Positions 41,127 through 54,758 of a stretch of DNA of 64,000 nucleotides are shown in pieces (position 1 is the stretch's first letter; each line of letters opens with the position of its first letter). The DNA comes from Rhizobiales bacterium GAS188 (GTDB lineage Bacteria > Pseudomonadota > Alphaproteobacteria > Rhizobiales > Beijerinckiaceae), in assembly GCA_900104855.1 (NCBI GenBank), contig FNSS01000001.1:5890001-5954000 (forward strand), written 5' to 3'. Both the position numbers and the translations under genes were made by a program. Under the pieces are notes generated by a model. The model was not told the origin of the DNA. It made no database searches and saw nothing but the letters and a program-made list of their open reading frames with translations.

Positions 41127-42006
41127 GGTCGCTCCTCTTACTATCGCCGTCTTTCGCGGGACCAGCCGGCTCGGTTGGCCAAGTCGCGAGCCGGCTGAGC
41201 CACTGATCCATCAGTCTCACAGTTTCGCAGACGTGGCACGCGGCCTCCCGAGTCGCGGCATAGTCATTCGCATGCGCAAGGTCATTTCGGAGTGCCTGGA
41301 CCTGAGCCAGGTCGCGGTCAAACGACTTCTTGCTCCATTGAAAATCCGGGCTGTTTTTGACGATCGTCACCTTGTCGCAGAATTCTGTGAACAGAAGCGA
41401 ATCGACAAACGCGTCTTGTGATTTAGCCTCGGCAACTTTGTTACGAACCTTGGATATTCGCTCTGCCGATAGACGGTTGATCCAATCCTCGGACTGGTCG
41501 AACTCGCTGCGGATGGCATGGGCCATGGTAATTTCAAGATGCGTAACCATCGCGAACAGAGCTGCGCGGACCGGGAGCCGTTGCAGATCCGATATGCTCA
41601 CCAGGCCGTTGATTTGCGGACCTGAGACTACGAGGCGGCACTTTTGCCGATCAGCGGTGCGGATAAAAGTCAAAAGGCTGGCATCCGCACCAATGAGGTT
41701 CTCTTCCGACAAGGGTCGCATTTGGTCTCGAACGAATCCCCGAGACTCGGCGCCATGAATGAATGGGACAAGCTCAACCAGACCAATGATTCGTTTCCGG
41801 ATTCCGTCGACACACTCGACAACGGGGAAGTAATCGAAACCGCCCTGGTTGCGCGCAACCACGACTGACATTTCTTCATCCGGACGGCACGTCTCGAAGG
41901 CATCCCGCGGCGTCTCGATGAGGCGAATGGGAAGCCCCTCCTGAAAGGTTGCGAGGGCAGCTGCGGCATTGTCCCCGGCTCCGGTGGCCCATCTCCTCGC
42001 GCTCAT
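41107..42006 (-). CDS. CBS-pair / HEPN-like protein of the defence operon
   Basis: A 299-residue soluble protein. The ATG at 42006 follows GGGAG and is preferred over an ATG at 42039. Residues about 25-160 look like paired CBS modules (RKRIIGLVELVPFI, INGLVSISDLQRLPVRAALF), which usually bind adenine nucleotides. The C-terminal half is helical and ends with ALRNDLAHANDYA, a second RX4H HEPN motif (Arg-Asn-Asp-Leu-Ala-His). A nucleotide-gated RNase is a reasonable hypothesis. It sits between the methyltransferase (39-base gap) and the HEPN-DUF499 ATPase (20-base overlap), so it belongs to the operon. I do not know this gene as a standard member of described systems. Confidence 0.7.
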   Translation of the reverse strand: MSARRWATGAGDNAAAALATFQEGLPIRLIETPRDAFETCRPDEEMSVVVARNQGGFDYFPVVECVDGIRKRIIGLVELVPFIHGAESRGFVRDQMRPLSEENLIGADASLLTFIRTADRQKCRLVVSGPQINGLVSISDLQRLPVRAALFAMVTHLEITMAHAIRSEFDQSEDWINRLSAERISKVRNKVAEAKSQDAFVDSLLFTEFCDKVTIVKNSPDFQWSKKSFDRDLAQVQALRNDLAHANDYAATREAACHVCETVRLMDQWLSRLATWPTEPAGPAKDGDSKRSDRGDQQP

Positions 42007-42045
42007 GGCGACTCCCGTTCGGACTTCCTTTGCATCCACGACGGA

Positions 42046-44926
<2,881 letters not shown>

Positions 44927-44930
<4 letters not shown>

Positions 44931-46639
44931 GCCGCTTCCACTTCTTGCGCTTCCAGATCGGCTGCCTCTCTTGCACCGGTCAGGCGCTTTATGACTTTCC
45001 AGAGCTCCGACTCGCGCCAGGTTAGGAAGGCTTCATAGTCATCAGTCCAGAATGGTGAGCTCGCGTCGGCGGGCAGACAATGCGATGCCAGTACATCGGC
45101 AAACGGAAAGTCGGGGGTCTTCCTGATGTCATTGAGGTAGTCCGAGGGCGCGCGGGCGCTAATCATTTGATTGGTGGTGCGATCGATCAGTGTGCGGTTC
45201 AACACACAGTCGCGTAAGCGCGGCAACCTAATGCCTTTCTCCGCTTCCAAATAATGCGATGGGAAAATGTGATGGTCGTCGATGCCCTCGTCCGTCATCA
45301 GCTTTGCAGTGATGACGGCCTTTGTGTGAAAATCGCGTGCGCCAGCTCCGCTGCCAAGGATGAGACATATCGTGCCGCGGTAGATTGAGCGTTGGCGCGG
45401 TGTAACGTCACGCAGCGCTTTCGGATCAAATCGGAACGTGCTCACGGTCTCGGGTAAGGTTCCGTCGCTCAGCCACGTTACGAGATCGGCGACATCCTTG
45501 GCTGATTGGCTGTTCGGAGCCTTTTCATAGGCTTGGCCAAACACGGCGCACCAGAACCACCGCTTGAGATTTTCCCGCCGCGCCCCGGCCTCGGCACTTT
45601 GGGTTAGGCCCAATTTAGCCAGCACGGCCGCCATAGGGGCAAGCATTGTTTGGTATGGTAGCCACTTGGGGAGAACGACCTTGCAATCGTCTCTGAGAAT
45701 TTCGAGCCCGGCGGCAAGCCCTGCAATGACTGGACTCCACCACTCTTGCATATGAGTTGTCGAAAGATTAAGTACATCGCCGCGTTTGCATGAAGGTGTC
45801 TTGCGGCAGGCAAGCGATATCGCCTGTAAGACGTAGTAAGGATCGACCTCAAATTCTTCGAGGATCGTATGTTCCGTGCGCGCCTTTTCCCAAAGCTCTC
45901 GCAAATTGATCTTTTGTGGCCAAAACCGCGCCGTCAACAACTCGAAGACACTAAGCTTGACGCCCGTTCGATTGAGTGTCTCAAAGATTGTGCATAAAGC
46001 ATCTGGCTCGGTTTCGTTTGAAAGCGTAACCACCGGAAATCGGTACTCATCGATCGTTTTGATCCACTTATCATTGATTTTCATCAGCGAATCCTGCATT
46101 TGAATTCGATCCGCCTCCGGCATCTTATTGGTGACTTGGAGCAACCACTTGAGAAAATCGCCCGCGCCGCCTCTGAGAATACTGAGAGGCAGAATTAGCT
46201 CTTTCGCCTGCAGATCGAAGCTCTCATGAGCCTTGACCCATTTGGTTGTCGCGCGCTCGTAGCTGATCACCTCCTCAAAGTCTGCGCCATCAATCAGTTC
46301 TCTCAGGTTGAGGTAATAGCGGTGTTCCCCGACACCAAAGAATGCTTGGTAGAGCGAGGTGAGCCGTTGCTGACCGTCGAGGACGAGAAAGGTGTGCTTA
46401 TAGCCGTCGAGCGCAGGCGACCCCTCGAACTCCCTCGCCGCAAAAGCACGCTTTTCGTCGCGAACACGGAGTATGCTTCCTGCCGGGTGGTCATTTGCAA
46501 TCGAGACTATCAGTTCCTGTGTGGCACTCGGCTCCCACACAAAGTCTCGCTGGAAGTCAGGTAGCGCCATCGTTCGGGAGTTGATCTCTCCGAGCAGTTC
46601 CTTGAGCGCCTTTGGGTTCGTGTCTTCGAATAGGCTCAT
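44927..46639 (-). CDS. DUF262/DUF1524 (GmrSD-like) protein
   Basis: A 570-residue protein. The N-terminal DUF262 domain contains [20 protein letters not shown] and [18 protein letters not shown] (DGQQR, residues 88-92), the nucleotide-binding ParB/GmrS-like motif. The C-terminal third has [16 protein letters not shown] and [15 protein letters not shown], the HNH-type DUF1524 nuclease motif. Such proteins are type IV modification-dependent restriction enzymes or phage-defence nucleases. It lies 27 bases after the helicase gene and overlaps the methyltransferase start (ATGA), so it is inside the operon, where it could cut foreign DNA lacking or bearing a given mark. It is intact. Confidence 0.88.
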
Positions 46640-46666
46640 GGGTTCACTCGACTTGCTTGAAATATC

Positions 46667-49600
46667 TCAGGAGGGGCTTTGCGCGCGTGCCAAAAACTCT
46701 GCAAAGCTATAGTTGACGCTCGTGACTCCGAAATCGGGCTCGCGTTGGAATGGTCGACGGACGTAGTGAACGCGATGATCGTCGCCGTCGAATTCGACGA
46801 CAGCTAGAATGAACTCCTCCGGTTTGTTGAGCGAGTAAAGAATTTCGTTTCGAGTGACGGTGATCGTGGCGGCGCCTGAGACCCGGCCCTTGACCTCGAT
46901 GAAGCGCAGGCGCCCGGTCCCCGGAATGCGGCTCTCGATGTCATAGCCAAGTTTCTCGAGTTCGCGGTCGGTCGGCTCGAAACCTAGTCCGCGTTCGATG
47001 TCCATCACGATTTGGCGGGCTCGCGCCGCGGCGGCCTGCGTGTCGCTGGACGTGGCGGTGGTGGACCCTTGCTGACCTGTCATTGCGGCGATCAGACCGG
47101 CCGGCACCACGAGCATCCCGCCGATTACCACGGGCGGCAGCGGGGAAATCTGGCGCTCGTGCTTGATCTCTTCCATGCGCTTTTCGAGACGTGCCTGAAG
47201 GGAATCGGCGCGCTTGCGTGCTTCGCCCGAGTTGAGCCGGGCATTCGGCTTTCCCGACTGCTCCTGCAGCTTCAGCTGCTCCGCCCGGTGATCCCAATAG
47301 CCGATCTCTTTCGTAAGCCGGTCTTTGACAGCGGCCTCGGTTTTGTCGAGCAGGGGAAGCTTGCGGGAACGGATTTCGGCGAGGTGCTCAGGCACCACTT
47401 GGCCGATGGCGTAGCTCAGTGCCTTCTGTTCGAGCCCTTGACCGACCCACTCGGCCTCGGGGCGCGCTAGAAACGCTTCAACATCCGGTTCATTTTTGGC
47501 GAGAGGCCGATAGTCGAGATATGGCGCATATTGAAGATGGCGCGGGTTGCCGGCGGTATCGATCTCGACATAGAGCATGCGCTTGGAGACGACACGGCGC
47601 TCGCCCGCGCGAGTCATGCCGGCGTCCTGAATGGCATGCTCAAGATAGAACAGCACGCGTGGGGTTTGTCCCTGATCACGCTCATCCACAAGCACGGTAC
47701 CTCGGCGCAGGAGGTCCCGCTGGCGCTCAAGTGTTAGGTCGATGACCGTGTCGAGCAGCGGGTGGCCGGGGCATACAAAGGCGGCCAGAGGCTGGCCCTG
47801 TGGGGCAACAAGCGATTTCTCGAAGGCAATGCGCTCGTAGCGCGGCAAGACCGGCTCCCCGATGCCGATCAGGCGATCACGATTGCGCACGGGGGCGGGG
47901 ACGTGCGTCACCTCGTAACGGCGGGGCTCGCGCTGCATTGCGTTGCCGCCGAGGCGCCGGAAGGCTTCGAGGAAAAAGGACTCGATGTAGTGCGGTTGCA
48001 GGCGGCGAGCCTCGGCGCGCTCCATGTCTTCGCGGATTCGATGAACGCGGCTGGCGTCCATCGAATCATGTGCAAGAGCATGCTCTTCCAGCAAATCTTG
48101 CAGCTGGCTGCGGTCGAGAGCGCTCTCCACGGCCTTCGTGAGCCGGGCCCGCACCTCGGGCAGATCGCCGTAGCGGATCGCTTCGATCAAAAGCTCACGA
48201 AGGGGGCGTCCTTCGAACATCAGCTTGCCGAGGACGTCGAACACCTGTCCGCCCAGAGCTTTGCGGGCCTGCTCGAGCTTCTCGAGTAATTTTCGATAGA
48301 CATCGCCCTCACGAGTCTCTTCGGCCACCAAATTCCAGAGATGGCACACCTCAGTCTGGCCGATGCGGTGAATGCGACCGAACCGCTGTTCGAGGCGGTT
48401 CGGATTCCATGGCAGATCGTAGTTCACCATCAAATGGGCACGCTGCAGATTGATGCCCTCGCCGGCGGCGTCGGTGGCGAGGAGAACCTGGACTTCGGGG
48501 TCGTGCCTGAAGGACTCCTGCGCCTTCATTCGCTCCTCGCGCCCCATGCCGCCATGAATCATGACGACAGCCTTTTGCGACCCAAAAGGGTTGTGATGCG
48601 GCCTTCCAAATAGTTCAAAGTATCGCGGTGCTCAGTAAAGAGGACCAATTTTTGCGATGGTGACGGAAGCGGTTTGGGGATCGCCGGCGTTCCCGAGTCG
48701 TAAGGGGTCTCCTCTTCGGCGAATTGGTTTGATATCGCTGCCGGCGTGAAGATCTCGGATAAGAGGCTCGCCAGCTCGCGCCATTTCTTGTCTTCGCCAC
48801 TGCGCCTGATCGAGAGCGCTAGCGCCTCGAGACGTCTCAGGGTCTCGATTTCCGTCCGAAGCTCCGCGATGCTGCGAGCTGCCGTGGCCTGATCGAGGAT
48901 TTCCTCCTCAGCAGCTTCGACCTCGCTGTCGGGAGCTTCTTCAAGGTCTTCCACATCCTCCGCGTCAAGCGCTGGCGCCGACGCAGCGAGGAATGGCGCG
49001 AACTCACCGCCGCGATGGAGAATCTCCAGCTCGCGCAGCCTGCTTTCCAGTCTTTCGCGGCGGCGGCGAAGTGATTGAAAGATCGCCTCCGGTGATGAGG
49101 CGAGGCGCCGCTGCAGGATGGTCAGTGCGAATCCAACGGTGCCGGCGCGCTTGTCATTTTCAAGAGCCTCAGCGCGATTGAACTCCTCGCGGACATAGTC
49201 AGTGACTTCCTTGTAGAGCCGGGCTTCGGCGTCGGACAACTTATATGGGACTGTGTAAGCGATACGCTCCGGGAAGAGTGGTGTGCCGTCGAACTTGAGC
49301 AGAGTCTCCTTGACCATGCGGCGCATGAGGTCCGAAACATCCTCGGCGTGAACGCCGTCACGGAAGCGACCCTCGAAGCGATCTCCGTCCAATAGGGCCA
49401 TGAAAAGCTGAAAGTCCTCTTCCTTTCCGTTGTGCGGTGTCGCCGACATCAGGAGGAAGTGCCGCGTGAGCCCCGAGAGCAGCTGTCCCAGCCTGTATCG
49501 TTTGGTGAATTTCACCTCGCCACCGAAAAACGTGGCGGACATCTTGTGCGCCTCGTCGCACACCACCAGATCCCAGCCGCAATCCGGCGCCTGCAGCTTC

Positions 49601-50250
49601 TGCTGCACATCCTCGTTTCGTGAGAGCTTGTCCAGCCGAGCGATGACGAGGTTGGTCTCGAGAAACCAGTTGCCGGTCCTGGCGGCCTCCAGCTTGTCGT
49701 TCGTGAGAATGTCGAACGGGAGATGGAACCGGCGATAGAGCTCGTCCTGCCACTGCTCGGCGAGGCTGCCCGGGCAGACTACAAGGCAACGTTGGAGGTC
49801 GCCGCGCGCGATCAGCTCCTTCATCAACAAGCCGGCCATGATCGTCTTGCCGGCGCCTGGGTCATCGGCCAGCAAGAATCTCAATGGCTGGCGGGGAAGC
49901 ATCGATTCATAAACGGCGGTGATCTGGTGAGGGAGCGGCTCCACCAATGAGGTGTGAACTGCGAGCACGGGGTCGAAGAGGTACGCAAGCCGAATCCGTT
50001 GCGCCTCGGAGACCAGGCGGAAGAGCCCGCCATCCCCATCGAAGCTCCAGGGGCGCCCCTGCTCGACAACCTCAATGCGAGGTTCGTCATGCCGATAGAG
50101 CAGCTCGTTCGCGACCTTGCCTTCGGGGGTCTTGTAGGTGAGTTCCAGCGCCTCGGACCCGTGCCACTGCACGTTGACGACAGTCACAAGCCCATTTGGC
50201 AGGACGCCCCGTACTGAGGCGCCCGGCTTGAGATCCTCCAAGTGGCTCAT
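46667..50250 (-). pseudogene. SNF2-type helicase with DUF3883, one-base frameshift
   Basis: Corrected, this is one protein of about 1190 residues. From the ATG at 50250 the first frame gives LADDPGAGKTIMAGLLMKEL (Walker A, about residue 132), VVCDEAHKMSATFFG (motif II) and LLMSATPHNGKEEDF (motif III), then stops at 48559 after an A4 run (48573-48576) that appears one base short. The second frame continues AVVMIHGGMGREERMKAQES, DAAGEGINLQRAHL (motif V) and RFGRIHRIGQ (motif VI), with a C-terminal DUF3883 domain (LGYDIESRI, RFIEVKGR). This is the DrmD/Hma-type helicase, first gene of the operon. Helicase motifs lie on both sides of the break. Confidence 0.88.
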
Positions 50251-50622
50251 CCTTCGACCCCCATCCCACGAACAGGGGGCCGCGTCTACGCATCCCTCCG
50301 CTTCATCTACAGGAATCCCATTATGGCCGAAGACGCTTGCCAAGTCTCGCCGCCACCAGCGCAGTGTCGAGGTGGAGCGGGGCAAGCGACCGACAGGGGA
50401 TCTGGTATGGGGCTCCCCCTCAACCCCGCTCCCCGCCGAGAAACCGCCGGAGAACCGCGAAGTGACGCCCTATGGCTGCGGCGGGGTGGATACCGATCGA
50501 ATAGGCGCCGAGCACGGCCGCGTCCGCGTCGCCAATGCCGGCGCGCATCCATCATAGCCTCGGAAAAGCCCAACTTCCTGTGATCATCCTCTCGCGATGA
50601 TAGCTGCGCGTCGGGACACGAG
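50251..50622. other. Cassette left-boundary candidate region
   Basis: Upstream of the helicase start; it should hold the operon promoter and the second junction of the inserted cassette. No remaining PIN toxin sequence was found. A 42-residue minus-strand frame (50420-50548, MRAGIGDADAAVLGAYSIGI...) has coherent composition but no known family. Confidence 0.4.
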
Positions 50623-50952
50623 ATGAACCTGGTCGTATTCGCCACGCTGAAGGGCGCGATGATAGCCATGCTCGGCCTGTCGACCCCGGTCGCGCCGCAG
50701 AGGAGCTGCATCTTCGTCATGCATCCGCTGCTCAATCTCGAGACCTATCGAGGCCCCGAGGGGCGGGTCATGCTGCCCGATCGTCCGACCGAATATCCGT
50801 GCTTCTATGTGAACGACAGGCGCGGCACGGTGATCCAGTTCGAGAACCAGAATGGCTGGCGGTTCGAGGTTCGGCTCGGTCGCAACGAGGAGGGGCGATG
50901 GTCGGCCAGGAAGGGCGCCGAGATGGTGTCGGGGCGGGCATTCGGGCCGTAG
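50623..50952 (+). CDS. Hypothetical protein
   Basis: A 109-residue protein with no recognised family. It contains PCFYVNDRRGTVIQFENQNG and GRNEEGRWSARKGAEMVSGR, mixed alpha/beta and soluble. The N-terminal 20 residues are mildly hydrophobic (LVVFATLKGAMIAMLGLSTP) and might be a poor signal peptide. A weak ribosome site (CGGGAC) precedes the ATG. It faces away from the defence operon and is followed at once by a dispersed palindromic repeat. Confidence 0.45.
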   Translation: MNLVVFATLKGAMIAMLGLSTPVAPQRSCIFVMHPLLNLETYRGPEGRVMLPDRPTEYPCFYVNDRRGTVIQFENQNGWRFEVRLGRNEEGRWSARKGAEMVSGRAFGP

Positions 50953-50960
50953 GGGATGTC

Positions 50961-51112
50961 TTCCTTCTCCCGCTCTTTCGCGGGAGAAGGTGGTCGAGCG
51001 TAGCGAGACCGGATGAGGGACAGTTGAGCACTTCACCGGCGTCCCTCATCCGCCCTCACTGCGTTCGGGCACCTTCTCCCGCCTCTTCGGGCGGGAGAAG
51101 GAAGAGAGGTGC
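50961..51112. repeat. CTTCTCCCGC/GGATGAGGG dispersed repeat, paired
   Basis: Two stems (CTTCTCCCGCTCTTTCGCGG plus GAGAAGG; CCTTCTCCCGCCTCTTCGGG plus CGGGAGAAGG) in opposite order around GGATGAGGGACAGTTGAGCA and CCCTCATCCGCCCTCACTGC. Confidence 0.85.
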
Positions 51113-51530
51113 CCCGCTCGCCACCACCGCCGCTGCGGATGAGGGCAACAGGCAACGACTCGCTCCGAGTCATTCGGGATGACTCGCGAGTCATTGACAG
51201 GACGCCGGCCCTGGCAGCAAGCTCGTTCGCCGCAACTCCGGCGATGCTGGCGATGCTGCGGTGCAACAAGGGCGAAGCCGGACAATGTCGTCTCCGCTGT
51301 AAATCGCCTGTATTTTACAGCGAACCGCGATGCCGCACCGCCTGTGCTTCGACCGAGGGCAGCAAGGCGTGGATGGCCGGGCTGACGCGGCCGCTTCGAA
51401 GAGGACATCGATATCGGATTCTAGGCCGGATGAGGGACAGTCGAGCGCTTCACCGGCGTCCCTCATCCGCCTCGACTGCGTCTCGGCACCTTCTCCCGCC
51501 CAAGAGCGGGAGAAGGAAGAGGTAGCCGGC
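51113..51530. other. Intergenic region with a further repeat copy
   Basis: No gene is supported between the paired repeat and the cytochrome stop. A half copy of the CTTCTCCCGC/GGATGAGGG element lies at 51423-51520, just past the cytochrome gene, and may act as its terminator. A partial GGCGTGGATGGCCGGGCT word (REP-like) lies at 51367-51384. Confidence 0.45.
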
Positions 51531-52037
51531 CTATTTCGCCGGCGGGATGAGCTTCAGCACGAAGGAGGTTGGCGTCTGGCTCGGGCCGAAGGGGCCGGGC
51601 ACCTTGTTCTTCACCGGCGGCAGGCTCTTCACGAAGGCGGCGATCGCCATGGCGTCGGATGGCGTCAGGTTGGCGAAGGCGCGCCAGGGCATGATCGGGG
51701 CAAGCTCCCTGCCATCGGGCCGCCGGCCGGTCTGGAGCGCGGTGACGATCTGCGCCTGCGTCCAGTTGCCGAGGCCGGTTTCGGCGTCGGGCGTCAGGTT
51801 GGGGCCGTGGAAGACGCCGAGGCCCGGGATCTCGAAGCCCACCTCCGATCCGCCGAGATAGCGCGTCGCATCCGGCTTGCCCATGAAATAGCCGGGCGTG
51901 TGGCAATCATTGCAGCCCGAGATGCCGACGAGATATTTGCCGCGGTCGAGCTGCTCGTCGCCCGCCAGCAACGGAGCAGTCGAGGCGAAGAGCATTGCGG
52001 CCGCTGCGAGCGCCAAGCGGATCGGGGAGCAAGACAT
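51531..52037 (-). CDS. c-type cytochrome (periplasmic)
   Basis: A 168-residue protein. The ATG at 52037 follows GGAGGCGCGC and begins a signal peptide (residues 1-26, Ala-rich, cleaved before GDEQ). One heme site, GCNDCHTPGYF (Cys42, Cys45, His46), lies near the mature N-terminus. LAPIMPWRAFANLTPSDAMA supplies a likely axial Met and the cytochrome fold. Single-heme cytochromes of this size often serve as electron acceptors for periplasmic dehydrogenases; no partner gene is adjacent. A dispersed repeat follows. Confidence 0.88.
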   Translation of the reverse strand: MSCSPIRLALAAAAMLFASTAPLLAGDEQLDRGKYLVGISGCNDCHTPGYFMGKPDATRYLGGSEVGFEIPGLGVFHGPNLTPDAETGLGNWTQAQIVTALQTGRRPDGRELAPIMPWRAFANLTPSDAMAIAAFVKSLPPVKNKVPGPFGPSQTPTSFVLKLIPPAK

Positions 52038-52126
52038 GCGCGCCTCCATGTTGATCGGGGTGCGGGTAGGCGTGCATTTTCGGTGGCTAAGGTCAATGAG
52101 CGCAAAGGGGGTATCCGCGAATGCGC

Positions 52127-52268
52127 GTCCCTTCTCCCGCTCTTTCGCGGGAGAAGGTGCCGAGGCGAAGCCGAGGCGGATGAGGGGCGGTTGAGCGCTT
52201 CACCGGCGTCCCTCATCCGCCCTCACTGCGTTCGGGCACCTTCTCCCGCCCAAGAGCGGGAGAAGGGA
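52127..52268. repeat. CTTCTCCCGC/GGATGAGGG dispersed repeat
   Basis: Opens with CCCTTCTCCCGCTCTTTCGC and closes with its complement GCGGGAGAAGGG, with GGCGGATGAGGGGCGGTTGA and CCCTCATCCGCCCTCACTGC between. It is among the most complete copies. Confidence 0.85.
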
Positions 52269-52702
52269 AGCGCACGCGTGGTGCGCCCTCACCGCATCAT
52301 CTCGCCGCCGTCGTCGACCACCTTCGCTTGCAGATCATCGGCGTGCCATACAAGCAAAAATCCGCTTCCGCCCTGATGCGCCGAAGCAGCCGGCGAAGAT
52401 GAAACAGCAACGCGTTGCGACGAATGATTGATTTGCGGCGCCGCACAACTTGGCGGCATGGCGAAAGAGTAACCAGTTGTAGATAAACGCCTGTTAGCGT
52501 CGAACGACTTTCTGCCGAACATCGGTTCGGAGGCATGAGGCCGCCAGGAAGTCCGGTCGAGCCCGATTGTCCCGAAATCCCACACCCGATCGTCTCGCGC
52601 AACGCAATCGCGGGCCGCATTCGCGTCGGCGAGGTTCTGGCGCCTTCACGGGAGCGGCACGCGAAACGGCGAGAGGCGGCCCACCCAGCATGAGGAGCGC
52701 GC
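52269..52702. other. Upstream region of the chemotaxis receptor gene
   Basis: No gene supported. It holds the promoter region for the receptor; an A+T-richer patch at 52430-52500 contains possible -10-like words, but none is certain. Confidence 0.4.
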
Positions 52703-54517
52703 ATGCGCCTTTCGATCGTCCGCCTCGTCACGATTTCGGGCCTGATCGCCGTCGTGAGCCTCCTCGCCATGGTGACCTCGAGCGGGCTCGCCATCCGCAA
52801 TCTGCGCATCGGCGGGCCGGCCTATGAGAAGATCGTCGAGGGGAAGGACCTGGTCGCCGATATCCTGCCGCCGCCCGTCTATGTGGTCGAGGCCTATCTC
52901 GAGGCGCAACTGGCGCGGGAGGAGCCGGGCAAGCTCGCGCTGCACCGGATGCGGCTCGCGGAGCTCCGCAAGCAATATGACGAGCGGCGCGCCTATTGGG
53001 CAGCTTCCGCCCTGCCGTCCGAGCTGAAGACCAAGATCACCGCGACCTCGGACCAATTGGTGCAGCTCTTCTGGAAGGAGCTCGATCGCAACTTCCTCAC
53101 CGCCATCGAACGGCACGACGCTGATGGGCTCGAGCGATCCGGCAAGGCGCTGCGCGCCATCTATGACCAGCATCGCGCCGTCATCGACGAGGTGGTGACG
53201 CAGGCGACCGCCTATCTCGACTTGGCCGAAGCGAACGCGCAACGCCAGAACGTGGTGCTGGTCTCGATCGCAGGCGTCACGGCGGTCCTGGTGCTGGCGA
53301 TGGCGATCGGCGCCATGTTCGGGCTGCGCCGCCGCGTGCTGAAGCCGCTGCAGGCGATCGCCACCTACATGACCGGGCTCGCCGCCGGCGACAATTCGCA
53401 ATCCGTGCCCTTCCTCGACCGCTTCGACGAGATCGGCGAGATGGCGAAATCGGTCGCGGTGTTCCGGGAGGCGGCGCTCGACCGGGTGCGGCGCGATGCC
53501 GAGCTCGAGCTCGAGCGGCAGCGCAACGAGGAGGCGCGCCGCAAATCCGAGGCGCAGGCCATCCTGCACGAGCGCAGCCTGGTGAAGGGATCGATCGGCG
53601 GCGCGCTCGCCCGTCTCGCCGACCATGACCTCTCGGCCCGCATCGATGCAGAGATGCCGGAAGCCTATGACCAGCTGCGCACCGATTTCGAATCCGCCAT
53701 CGCTCAGCTCGAAACCGCGATCACCGACGTCATCGGCGGCTCGCGCGCCATCGTCTCGGGCACGCAGGAGATCTCGGTCGCGGCCGACGACCTGTCGAAG
53801 CGCACCGAGATGCAGGCCGCAAGGCTCGAGGAGACCGCGGCGGCGCTCGAAGAGATCACCGCGACCGTGAAGCAGACGGCCGAAGGCGCCCAGCATGCGA
53901 GCCGCGCGGCGTCTGCCGCCAAGGCCGATGCCGAGAAGAGCAGCGCCATCGTGCAGGAGGCGATCGACGCCATGGGCCGCATCGAGCAATCCTCGCGCGG
54001 CATCACCCAGATCATCAGCGTGATCGACGAGATCGCCTTCCAGACCAATCTCCTCGCCTTGAATGCGGGCGTCGAAGCGGCGCGTGCCGGCGAAGCGGGC
54101 AGGGGTTTCGCCGTGGTCGCCACCGAAGTGCGGGCCCTGGCGCAGCGCTCCTCCGACGCCGCGAAGGAGATCAAGGCCCTGATCACCACCTCGACGGCGC
54201 AGATCGATGCCGGCGTCGGGCATGTAGCCCTGACCGGCGAAGCGCTGCAGCGCATCGTCGCGCAAGTCGCCGAGGTCGACCGGGGCGTCTCCGAGATCGC
54301 GGCCGGCGCCCGCCAGCAGGCGGCGAGCCTCAACGAGGTGAACACCACGGTCGGCCAGATGGACCAGGTGACCCAGCAGAACGCCGCCATGGTCGAGGAG
54401 ACGACCGCGGCGAGCCACAAGCTCAAGGAAGAGACGGAGCGGCTGATGCGCTCGGTCGAGCGCTTCCGGGTGGGCGAGGATGCGGGCGTCGGTGATGCAA
54501 GGGCGAGGGCGGCTTAG
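52703..54517 (+). CDS. Methyl-accepting chemotaxis protein
   Basis: A 604-residue receptor. The first helix (about residues 8-30) and second helix (about 189-210, VVLVSIAGVTAVLVLAMAIG) bracket a periplasmic helical sensor domain. After TM2 come a HAMP domain (VLKPLQAIATYMTGLAAGDN) and a second HAMP-like linker (HERSLVKGSIGGALARLADH). The signalling domain has the invariant tip EIAFQTNLLALNAGVEAARA near residue 441 and RGFAVVATEVRALAQRSSDA. No CheR-binding pentapeptide ends the protein. The ligand is unknown, and no other chemotaxis genes are in the window, so it is an orphan receptor. Confidence 0.93.
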   Translation: MRLSIVRLVTISGLIAVVSLLAMVTSSGLAIRNLRIGGPAYEKIVEGKDLVADILPPPVYVVEAYLEAQLAREEPGKLALHRMRLAELRKQYDERRAYWAASALPSELKTKITATSDQLVQLFWKELDRNFLTAIERHDADGLERSGKALRAIYDQHRAVIDEVVTQATAYLDLAEANAQRQNVVLVSIAGVTAVLVLAMAIGAMFGLRRRVLKPLQAIATYMTGLAAGDNSQSVPFLDRFDEIGEMAKSVAVFREAALDRVRRDAELELERQRNEEARRKSEAQAILHERSLVKGSIGGALARLADHDLSARIDAEMPEAYDQLRTDFESAIAQLETAITDVIGGSRAIVSGTQEISVAADDLSKRTEMQAARLEETAAALEEITATVKQTAEGAQHASRAASAAKADAEKSSAIVQEAIDAMGRIEQSSRGITQIISVIDEIAFQTNLLALNAGVEAARAGEAGRGFAVVATEVRALAQRSSDAAKEIKALITTSTAQIDAGVGHVALTGEALQRIVAQVAEVDRGVSEIAAGARQQAASLNEVNTTVGQMDQVTQQNAAMVEETTAASHKLKEETERLMRSVERFRVGEDAGVGDARARAA

Positions 54518-54523
54518 AGGCTC

Positions 54524-54752
54524 CTCCTTCTCCCGCCACTTGAGGCGGGAGAAGGTGCAAGTCTTGAATAAAAAGACTCTGCGTAGTGAGGGCGGATGAG
54601 GGGCGCCGGTGAAGCGCTCGACGGTCCTTAGGCCGGTGAAGCGCTCAACCGTCCCTCACCCGCCTCGACCATAGCTGTGAGCGAACGCTCTCAGCGTGCT
54701 TCGAGCTATGGTCTCGGCACCCTCTCCCGCCTCAAGTGGCGGGAGAGGGAGG
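54524..54752. repeat. CTTCTCCCGC/GGATGAGGG dispersed repeat, double
   Basis: Two stems (CCTTCTCCCGCCACTTGAGG with GGAGAAGG; CCCTCTCCCGCCTCAAGTGG with GGAGAGGG) at the ends, and a duplicated GGCGCCGGTGAAGCGCTCGA / TTAGGCCGGTGAAGCGCTCA internal segment. It separates the receptor from the DUF559 gene. Confidence 0.85.
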
Positions 54753-54758
54753 GCGCAT

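Noticed and set aside
50251-50622. Remaining 3' part of the PIN toxin at the far side of the defence cassette
   Set aside because: No frame on either strand matches the PIN C-terminal pattern (DAIHDEWI, ADAxDRHVLAAA) in this stretch.
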